Assembly: GCA_916049555.1 (NCBI GenBank)
Contig: CAJZIB010000041.1
Span: 1 to 6,508, forward strand
Direction: 5' to 3'
From: an uncultured Candidatus Saccharibacteria bacterium
Lineage (GTDB): Bacteria > Patescibacteriota > Saccharimonadia > Saccharimonadales > Saccharimonadaceae
Length of the DNA: 6,508 nucleotides
The notes beneath the pieces were generated by a model that saw only the letters and a list, made by a program, of their open reading frames with translations, made no database searches and was not told where the DNA came from. Shown here in pieces: positions 1-3,992 of the stretch. Positions within the stretch are counted from its first letter, which is position 1, and each line of letters starts with the position of its first letter. The translations under genes were made by a program, and so were the position numbers.

Positions 1-83
1 AATTGGTCTGCCTCCGAAAAAGGCGCCTCTTTTGAGATCTTTCTTTCGCCATATTCCCTTAAATAATCGCAAATATTTGCCAT
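1..83 (-). CDS. DUF2974 (Mbeg1-like) protein, N-terminal fragment
   Basis: This is the first 27 codons of a gene that runs off the left edge. The frame is open from an ATG at 83 to the end of the contig. The peptide begins MANICDYLREYGERK and continues to an APFSEADQ segment. A short amphipathic N-terminus with DYL, followed by a PF-x-E-x-D motif, is what I remember from the start of DUF2974/Mbeg1-like proteins (alpha/beta-hydrolase-like, often called lipase-like). That family match rests on 27 residues and memory only. No Shine-Dalgarno sequence precedes the ATG. An extended -10 box ends only 12 nt upstream, so the leader should be about 5 nt. A second ATG at 52, in another frame, has an AGGG before it but gives a basic peptide with no family resemblance. 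I am fairly confident this is coding and moderately confident of the family. Confidence 0.5.
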   Translation of the reverse strand, partial: MANICDYLREYGERKISKEAPFSEADQ

Positions 84-95
84 AACTATATTTAT

Positions 96-104
96 ATTAT
101 ATCA
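96..104 (-). promoter_or_regulatory. Extended -10 promoter of the DUF2974-like gene
   Basis: On the minus strand the sequence reads TGA-TATAAT, a consensus extended -10 box. Its last base is 12 nt before the ATG at 83, so transcription should start about 5 nt upstream of the start codon. No good -35 hexamer is visible at the expected spacing. A run of phased A-tracts lies upstream at 137-201. Confidence 0.55.
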
Positions 105-136
105 AAAAGTTTTTTCCTAGAAATCTCGGAAGATAG

Positions 137-201
137 AAGGTTAAAATAAGGCCAAAATAAGACCAAGAGAAGGTCAAAATAAGACCAAAGAAAACCAAAA
201 G
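137..201. repeat. Six-unit 11-bp tandem repeat (phased A-tracts)
   Basis: Six degenerate units follow one another: AAGGTTAAAAT, AAGGCCAAAAT, AAGACCAAGAG, AAGGTCAAAAT, AAGACCAAAG (10 bp) and AAAACCAAAAG. The plus strand is almost all purine apart from a YC or CC core in each unit. The A-runs recur about once per helical turn, so the DNA is expected to be curved. The array lies between the terminator of the HD gene and the promoter of the DUF2974-like gene, ending about 13 bp upstream of that promoter's -35 position. A role as an upstream activating element or a protein-binding array is inference. Confidence 0.75.
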
Positions 202-221
202 AAAAACCCGCCGAAGCGGGT
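202..221 (-). terminator. Intrinsic terminator of the HD-domain gene
   Basis: On the minus strand the sequence reads ACCCGC-TTCG-GCGGGT followed by TTTTC. This is a GC-rich six-pair stem closed by a stable UUCG tetraloop, with a U-run and more T-rich sequence behind it. It lies 55 bp downstream of the HD gene stop codon. Read on the plus strand the following sequence is not U-rich, so it terminates only leftward transcription. Confidence 0.9.
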
Positions 222-276
222 AGATTGTGTTCTTTATCAGTATTACCTGTGATTATGTAGCATTGTCTGCAATGGC

Positions 277-933
277 TTAGATGATTTTCTGAGTATCAGT
301 TCTTCTCACGTAATCCAGAAGACTTAAGAAATTCTCGTCATCTTGATACAGACTCTTGTCCCACTCGTACCAGATGTCAAAAGCGGTTTCAGCGCCACTT
401 CTCACCATCTCCTGAACCTTGGAGCTTCGAAAGACCACATTGTCTTCCTGCTCATCGAGCGGGTGTTGACGTCCCATGTCTTGATAAACCTTAGCCTGAA
501 TGTCAGCCTCAAGTTTGTCGCAATGGTGGGCAAAAACCGCCTCTCTAGTCTTCTTGTGGTCAAACTCCGTCAGAAGATCGTAATACACCTCATTTTTCTG
601 CAAGTCACCGAGAACTTCTCGAATTGCCTTAAACTCTATCTCGATCTTCTGTCCTCTGGGGATATTATCAAAAGGCGTAATATCTCCGATCAAAACCTCA
701 CCAAGCTCATGAAGTACTAGCATCATGATAACTTTTTCAAGATCAAGATCTGTCTTAAACTCAGAATCCAGGGCGATTGCCAAAATACAGGTGCCATAGA
801 TATGTTCGGCGATACTCTCGCGCCTCTCGCCGGAAATATTCCAGTGAGTGTCGTCCCATCCGCTTCTGATCTTATACTTGAGCTGTGTTGCTAAGACGTA
901 GAAGCGTAAGGTGTTTTCTAATTTTTCCTCCAT
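277..933 (-). CDS. HD-domain phosphohydrolase, YfbR/5'-deoxynucleotidase-like
   Basis: The product has 218 residues, close to the roughly 200 of the YfbR/HD_3 group, which dephosphorylates deoxynucleoside 5'-monophosphates in the cytoplasm. The metal-site pattern is visible: H44 in an AEHIYG segment, H75-E76 in LVLHELGEV, D84 in a GDITPFD stretch, and D139 in HHCDKLEADIQAK. The canonical HD pair reads HE here. Glu is a conservative swap that I believe occurs in some Gram-positive relatives, so activity is likely retained. I start at the ATG at 933 because AGGAGG sits six bases before it. The frame stays open to an ATG at 984, but that would lie at or before the predicted transcription start and would add 17 basic residues foreign to the family. 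The gene has its own promoter and terminator, so it is monocistronic. The exact substrate cannot be read from the sequence; nucleotide-pool housekeeping is the family-based expectation. Confidence 0.88.
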   Translation of the reverse strand: MEEKLENTLRFYVLATQLKYKIRSGWDDTHWNISGERRESIAEHIYGTCILAIALDSEFKTDLDLEKVIMMLVLHELGEVLIGDITPFDNIPRGQKIEIEFKAIREVLGDLQKNEVYYDLLTEFDHKKTREAVFAHHCDKLEADIQAKVYQDMGRQHPLDEQEDNVVFRSSKVQEMVRSGAETAFDIWYEWDKSLYQDDENFLSLLDYVRRTDTQKII

Positions 934-939
934 TTTACC

Positions 940-945
940 CCTCCT
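940..945 (-). promoter_or_regulatory. Shine-Dalgarno site that fixes the HD gene start
   Basis: On the minus strand AGGAGG (part of AGGAGGGG) lies six bases before the ATG at 933. It is the only strong ribosome binding site in the window, and it decides the start in favour of this ATG over the upstream ATG at 984. Confidence 0.88.
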
Positions 946-990
946 GTGAATGGTATTTTTGCACCGATACCTGTAAAAGAACACTTATAT

Positions 991-1018
991 ATTATAACAT
1001 GAAAATATCAATTTACAA
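991..1018 (-). promoter_or_regulatory. Promoter of the HD-domain gene
   Basis: On the minus strand a -35-like TTGTAA (1013-1018) is followed after 16 bp by TATAAT (991-996). The bases before the -10 read TGT, so it is also an extended -10. Transcription should start near 984, giving a leader of about 50 nt before the ATG at 933. The promoter lies downstream of tRNA-Phe on the same strand, so the HD gene need not depend on tRNA transcription. Confidence 0.75.
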
Positions 1019-1096
1019 ACTAGCTGCCTAAACTAACATCAGATGTGTAACGCTAAGCAAAAATAATGAGTATTGATAAAAAACAAGCATAAAAAA

Positions 1097-1172
1097 TGGT
1101 GGTTCCGACTGGACTTGAACCAGTGACACAAGGCTCTTCAGGCCTCTGCTCTACCAACTGAGCTACAGAACC
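1097..1172 (-). tRNA. tRNA-Phe (anticodon GAA)
   Basis: This is a complete 76-nt cloverleaf with an encoded CCA at 1097-1099. The acceptor stem pairs GGTTCTG with CGGAACC (one G-U). The D-arm is GCTC/GAGC, and the anticodon stem GAGGC/GCCTT closes the loop CTGAAGA, whose anticodon GAA reads Phe codons. The T-arm ACTGG/CCAGT holds the TTCAAGT loop. It is transcribed away from hisS. No hairpin terminator follows, but two T-runs do on its strand (1091-1096 and 1079-1084 region). Confidence 0.97.
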
Positions 1173-1182
1173 ACTTTAAAAG

Positions 1183-1207
1183 AGTATAGCACAACATGTG
1201 CTATAAT
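1183..1207. promoter_or_regulatory. Back-to-back divergent promoters within a 21-bp inverted repeat
   Basis: TATAGCACA (1185-1193), the spacer ACA, and TGTGCTATA (1197-1205) form a perfect inverted repeat with 9-bp arms. Each arm contains a TGC extended -10 box facing outward: TATAAT at 1202-1207 for hisS (plus) and TATACT at 1183-1188 for tRNA-Phe (minus). With normal spacing, the -35 region of each promoter would fall on the -10 box of the other. Two polymerases could therefore not bind together. Predicted starts lie about 3 nt before the hisS ATG and about 4 nt before the mature 5' end of tRNA-Phe. Confidence 0.75.
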
Positions 1208-1216
1208 AAAAGTATT

Positions 1217-2515
1217 ATGAAAAGAATTAATACATCCGCAATTTCTGGGATGCAGGAACTTCTTCCGAACACCCAGGTTATCTTCAATACTATCAAAGAC
1301 CAGATTGCTAGGATGTACCATCTTCACGGCTATCAGTATATTGAGACCCCGACCATCGGGCGTACTGATATTCTCTTAGCAAAGGCCGGTGGCGACACCG
1401 AAAAACAGATTTACAAGGTGGTAAAAACTGCCGAGACTGCCGACGAGGCTGACCAGGCATTACGTTTTGATCACACCGTGCCTCTCGCTCGCTATGTGGT
1501 TGAACACGAAAGTGACCTAACTTTTCCATTCAAGGTCACCCAAATTGGCCGCAATTTCCGAGGTGAACGTTCTCAAAAAGGGCGCTTCCGTGAATTCTAT
1601 CAGCTCGACGTTGACGTGATCGGCCGCAACACTTTATCTATCGCCTATGATGCTGATGTCGTAGAGACAGCCTATGCCGCTCTAAAGACCTTCATCAAGC
1701 CAAAGATGCTCATCCGCATCAGCAACCGCAAAATCCTATCTGGCTTCCTCGAGGCTCTCGAACTTGCAGAGATCTCGAAAGACATTTTTGATGTAATTGA
1801 TCACGCCGAAAAGGTGACGGTAGAGCAGACTAAGTCAGCTCTAGAAGAGTTGAATATCTCTGCTGACAAAATCGCCAAGATTCTCGATTTTATCAAAATC
1901 AATGGCGAACGTGAGACAGCCGTAGCGGCTCTCCGCGCCCTCGAGATCAAAAACGCCCAGTTTGAAGCTGGTGTAGCAGAAATCGACTTTGTACTTAAAA
2001 CTCTTGAGCAGCACGGCCTCACCGGAGTCGCTATTGCCGACATGCTGATCATTCGCGGCCTCGATTATTACACTGGCACAGTATTCGAAACTATTCTCCC
2101 AGAGTATAAAAACATTGGCTCAATCTGTTCTGGTGGCCGTTATGAAAACCTCGCCAGTAACTATACCGATCAGTCCTTCCCGGGTGTCGGTATTTCGATC
2201 GGCCTCACTCGTCTATTTTACATTCTCGAAAGCAATCAGATGCTCGGTGAATTTCAGTCTACTTCAGTCGATTATGTGCTTGTTCCACTCTCTGATGCGG
2301 AATATGGTTTCACTAGTCAGGTCGCAGAGACCCTCCGTAAGGAAGGAAAAAGTGTCGATATTCTTTATTCTGATAAAAAGCTGGGAGACAAGATGAAATA
2401 TGCTAGCAAAAACGCAAAGTATGTCGGTGTTATTGGCGAAAACGAGGCTGAAAGCCGTAGTGTTGAATTCAAGCAGCTAGTTACCGGCGAAAAAGAAACT
2501 ATGCAGTTTGCCTAA
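1217..2515 (+). CDS. hisS: Histidine--tRNA ligase (class II)
   Basis: This cytoplasmic enzyme charges tRNA-His with histidine using ATP. The 432-residue product has the normal HisRS length and order. Motif 1 is around YIETPTI (41-47), followed by RFDHTVPLARYV (83-94). Motif 2 is FRGERSQKGRFREFYQ (114-129). The histidine-specific signature RGLDYYTG (280-287) contains the catalytic Arg280. Motif 3 is GVGISIGLTRL (323-333), with Thr where Glu is more usual in GLERL. The C-terminal anticodon-binding domain covers about 351-432 and includes DKKLGDKMKYASKNAKYVG. The RFDHTVPLAR form resembles the archaeal/eukaryote-like HisRS clade rather than the E. coli type. I place the start at the ATG at 1217. 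An in-frame ATG at 1196 would put the -10 box inside the coding sequence and adds seven residues with no family counterpart. No Shine-Dalgarno is visible, and the mRNA should be nearly leaderless. It is monocistronic with a strong terminator. Confidence 0.97.
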   Translation: MKRINTSAISGMQELLPNTQVIFNTIKDQIARMYHLHGYQYIETPTIGRTDILLAKAGGDTEKQIYKVVKTAETADEADQALRFDHTVPLARYVVEHESDLTFPFKVTQIGRNFRGERSQKGRFREFYQLDVDVIGRNTLSIAYDADVVETAYAALKTFIKPKMLIRISNRKILSGFLEALELAEISKDIFDVIDHAEKVTVEQTKSALEELNISADKIAKILDFIKINGERETAVAALRALEIKNAQFEAGVAEIDFVLKTLEQHGLTGVAIADMLIIRGLDYYTGTVFETILPEYKNIGSICSGGRYENLASNYTDQSFPGVGISIGLTRLFYILESNQMLGEFQSTSVDYVLVPLSDAEYGFTSQVAETLRKEGKSVDILYSDKKLGDKMKYASKNAKYVGVIGENEAESRSVEFKQLVTGEKETMQFA

Positions 2516-2583
2516 AAATTTATAATCCTGAGTATGATTTAAAACAGCTCATTATTTCAGAAAAGGAAAGAAAAATATAAGTA

Positions 2584-2611
2584 AAAAAGATGGCCTAGAC
2601 CATCTTTTTTT
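2584..2611 (+). terminator. Intrinsic terminator of hisS
   Basis: AAAAAGATGG pairs with CCATCTTTTT around the loop CCTAGA, followed by the end of a seven-T run. The stem begins 68 bp after the hisS stop. The A-run on the 5' side means it could also end transcription on the minus strand. Confidence 0.9.
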
Positions 2612-2768
2612 GAAAGGGCATTCTATAGACATTCCAAATACTACCTCTGTAAAACCGAACACCATTTTCAAAATCCGAACAAACTACTCTAAATATCAAA
2701 ACATTAAACATAAATATTGCAACTTATAAAATACAACTATTAAGACATAATATTCATTAAAAACAAGG
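2612..2768. other. AT-rich spacer, no supported gene
   Basis: This is 157 bp between the hisS terminator and the promoter of the putative RNA at 2803. The plus strand is strikingly poor in G (mostly A, T and C). Apart from a 38-codon minus-strand frame (2595-2711) with no ribosome binding site and no recognisable product, I see no gene, repeat or RNA. Confidence 0.6.
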
Positions 2769-2796
2769 TTGACGAATAATCCACTCATGCTAAACT
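2769..2796 (+). promoter_or_regulatory. Promoter of the putative structured RNA
   Basis: TTGACG (2769-2774) matches the -35 consensus at five of six positions. After 16 bp comes TAAACT (2791-2796), preceded by TGC, so it is an extended -10. This is the best -35/-10 combination in the window. Transcription should start at A2803 or G2804, the first base of a stable hairpin. Confidence 0.75.
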
Positions 2797-2802
2797 ATAT
2801 AT

Positions 2803-2958
2803 AGAACTTGGGCGAAGTTGAGAGACGCCGAAGTTCAAAGGGTGGAGTGTGAAGTAATTTGGCTAGATTGCTTGCATCTTTACTGCAGATCTAGGAATAA
2901 GAAATTCTACCCAAAATTACAGAGTAATTAAAAATACACCCGCAAGGTGTATTTTTTT
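2803..2958 (+). ncRNA. Putative structured small RNA of unknown family
   Basis: This is a free-standing transcription unit of about 155 nt with a promoter, a terminator and no ORF of note. The 5' hairpin pairs GAACTT (2804-2809) with AAGTTC (2831-2836), and GGCG (2811-2814) with CGCC (2826-2829) around an 11-nt loop. Then GGGTGGA (2840-2846) can pair with TCTACCC (2906-2912), enclosing CTAGAT (2863-2868) paired with ATCTAG (2889-2894). A competing pairing joins GTAATTTGG (2854-2862) to CCAAAATTAC (2911-2920). The AATTAC inside the latter can also pair with GTAATT (2924-2929). I do not see the signatures of tmRNA, the SRP RNA apical loop, RNase P RNA or a T-box. A 6S-like or lineage-specific RNA is possible. 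A riboswitch is less likely because only a terminator and tRNA-Cys follow. The structure was folded by eye. Confidence 0.6.
2932..2958 (+). terminator. Intrinsic terminator of the putative RNA
   Basis: AATACACC (2933-2940) pairs perfectly with GGTGTATT (2946-2953) around the loop CGCAA, and the following Ts complete a seven-T run. Flanking A and T bases lengthen the stem. It separates the RNA unit from the tRNA-Cys promoter 12 bp downstream. Confidence 0.9.
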
Positions 2959-2969
2959 ATTTCTTTCTA

Positions 2970-2978
2970 TGCTAAAAT
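2970..2978 (+). promoter_or_regulatory. Extended -10 promoter of tRNA-Cys
   Basis: TGC-TAAAAT lies 8 bp before the mature tRNA-Cys 5' end, so transcription should begin within a base or two of it. No clear -35 is present; that position falls in the terminator of the preceding RNA. Confidence 0.55.
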
Positions 2979-2986
2979 TAAGCCAT

Positions 2987-3060
2987 GGCACTGTGGCGGA
3001 GTGGTTACGCAGCGGTCTGCAAAACCGTGTACACCGGTTCAATTCCGGTCGGTGCCTCCA
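2987..3060 (+). tRNA. tRNA-Cys (anticodon GCA)
   Basis: This is a complete 74-nt cloverleaf with an encoded CCA. The acceptor GGCACTG pairs with CGGTGCC, and the discriminator base is T. The D-stem is GCG/CGC. The anticodon stem GCGGT/ACCGT closes the loop CTGCAAA, giving anticodon GCA (Cys). The T-arm is ACCGG/CCGGT with loop TTCAATT. The GT2 gene begins 41 bp downstream with no terminator between, so some read-through into it is possible. Confidence 0.97.
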
Positions 3061-3101
3061 AAACTCAAACGCATTAACTTAAACAAGTATTTTATTAAAA
3101 C

Positions 3102-3893
3102 GTGAAGAACGACCACAACAAAATCTTCTTATCTGTTATTATCCCTTCATATAATGAAGCTAAAAATTTTCAACGTGGCTGCCTGAAAGACCTCCTACCG
3201 TTTCTTGAGCAACAAGGATACGCGTATGAGGTTATTTTTTCTGACGACGGCTCCACTGACGAGACTGTAAAATTACTATCCGATTATCGTGACGCCTGGC
3301 AAACACGCCTCCAGAATGGGGAATTAATTGTATTGAAAAATCAGCATGGTGGCAAGGCGTCCACAGTTTGTGCTGGCATGAAGCAGGCGCGCGGAGCATG
3401 GCGACTCTTTACCGACTTTGACCAGAGTACGCCAATTTCTGAGGTCAGGAAGTTATTAAAATACCAGGATTCCTTTGATATTATCTTTGGCTCGCGCAAA
3501 ATCGATACTAAATCGGTCCACGCCAAGTGGTACCGCAAATTTATCGGTGATACCTTTAATTTGATCACCCGCTCTCTAACTGGTCTCAAGATTCGTGATA
3601 CACAGTGTGGTTTCAAGCTCTTCAATGAAAAAGCAAGCGTAATTTTTGATCAACTTTATGTCTATAATCCAGAGCGAACTAACGAGGCTGGTGCTTTCAC
3701 GGGGGCTTTCGATGTCGAATTATTTGTAATCGCAAAACAACTCGGACTTAAGGCAAAAGAAGTGCCAATCCGCTGGCAGCACTTCGCCACCGACCGCGTC
3801 AATATCGTCAAGGATTCCTGGCGCATGTTCAAGGATATTTTAAAAATCCGCAAAGCCAAATTACAGGGGCGTTATCAAGGCTCCAAAGATTAA
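3102..3893 (+). CDS. GT2 polyprenyl/dolichyl-phosphate sugar transferase
   Basis: The 263-residue product is a GT-A fold family 2 glycosyltransferase of the dolichyl-phosphate glucosyltransferase (ALG5/DPG-synthase) type. It would load a sugar from a nucleotide donor onto a polyprenyl phosphate at the inner membrane face. Visible elements are SVIIPSYNEA (11-20), SDDGSTDE (47-54), GGKASTVCAGMKQARG (83-98), the metal-site region TDFDQSTPISE (104-114, with D105 and D107), FGSRKI (129-134), RDTQCGFKLF (165-174) and FDVELFVIAKQLGLKAKEVPIRW (203-225). There is no transmembrane segment, which fits ALG5-like soluble catalytic domains. It starts with GTG, as no in-frame ATG lies nearby upstream or at the N-terminus. 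No Shine-Dalgarno is visible, and a TATTTT 8 bp upstream may be its own near-leaderless -10. The final codons QGSKD are the first unit of a 15-bp repeat. The sugar is unknown. Confidence 0.9.
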   Translation: MKNDHNKIFLSVIIPSYNEAKNFQRGCLKDLLPFLEQQGYAYEVIFSDDGSTDETVKLLSDYRDAWQTRLQNGELIVLKNQHGGKASTVCAGMKQARGAWRLFTDFDQSTPISEVRKLLKYQDSFDIIFGSRKIDTKSVHAKWYRKFIGDTFNLITRSLTGLKIRDTQCGFKLFNEKASVIFDQLYVYNPERTNEAGAFTGAFDVELFVIAKQLGLKAKEVPIRWQHFATDRVNIVKDSWRMFKDILKIRKAKLQGRYQGSKD

Positions 3894-3966
3894 GGCTCCA
3901 AAAATTAAGACCCCAAGGATCAAGGTCCTAAAGATCAAGGTCCTAAAGATCAAGGCCCTAAAGATT
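3877..3966. repeat. Six 15-bp tandem repeats overlapping the GT2 3' end
   Basis: There are six units of 15 bp. Units 4 and 5 are identical (AAGGTCCTAAAGATC). Unit 1 (AAGGCTCCAAAGATT), unit 2 and unit 6 differ slightly, and unit 3 is the most diverged. The length is a multiple of three. In the GT2 reading frame the units read QGSKD, stop, GSKN, stop, DPKD, QGPKD, QGPKD, QGPKD, then Ser and a TAG at 3969. Both internal stops are TAA where the sister units have CAA (Gln). The first unit is inside the annotated gene. The array occupies nearly the whole gap between two convergent genes. Confidence 0.92.
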
Positions 3967-3968
3967 CA

Positions 3969-3992
3969 TAGCTAGGAATAGCTGGTTATTTT
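3969..3992 (+). terminator. Weak terminator candidate after GT2
   Basis: AGCTA (3970-3974) and TAGCT (3979-3983) form a five-pair stem with a GGAA (GNRA-type) tetraloop, followed by GGTTATTTT. The stem is short and the U-run broken, so termination would be inefficient. It overlaps the 3' end of the convergent GT-C gene. No better terminator is visible for either gene. Confidence 0.35.

Noticed and set aside
1..52. An alternative minus-strand start at 52 with an AGGG ribosome-like site in a different frame.
   Set aside because: The peptide is short, strongly basic and featureless, while the frame from 83 gives a plausible family N-terminus and has a promoter at the right distance.
137..201. 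CRISPR-like short repeats.
   Set aside because: Units are 11 bp, directly adjacent, degenerate and without spacers. There are no cas genes.
934..984. A longer HD gene starting at the ATG at 984 (17 extra residues).
   Set aside because: That ATG coincides with the predicted transcription start, has no ribosome site, and the extra residues do not look like the family. The ATG at 933 has AGGAGG at ideal spacing.
1040..1056. Small palindrome ACATCAGATGT between tRNA-Phe and the HD gene.
   Set aside because: The five-base arms around one base are too short to separate from chance, and it is not placed over either promoter's -10.
1196..1216. An upstream in-frame ATG for hisS at 1196.
   Set aside because: It would place the -10 box inside the coding sequence and adds seven residues absent from typical HisRS N-termini.
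2595..2711. A 38-codon minus-strand frame beginning MFNVLIF in the AT-rich spacer.
   Set aside because: It has no ribosome site or clear promoter, runs through the hisS terminator hairpin and has no recognisable composition or family. The length is attainable by chance in AT-rich DNA.
2838..2846. AGGGTGGA in the putative RNA resembles a T-box core, and its TGGA could pair with the TCCA end of the adjacent tRNA-Cys.
   Set aside because: The rest of the conserved T-box sequence is missing, there is no stem I with a specifier loop, the motif is far from the terminator, and no gene follows for it to control.
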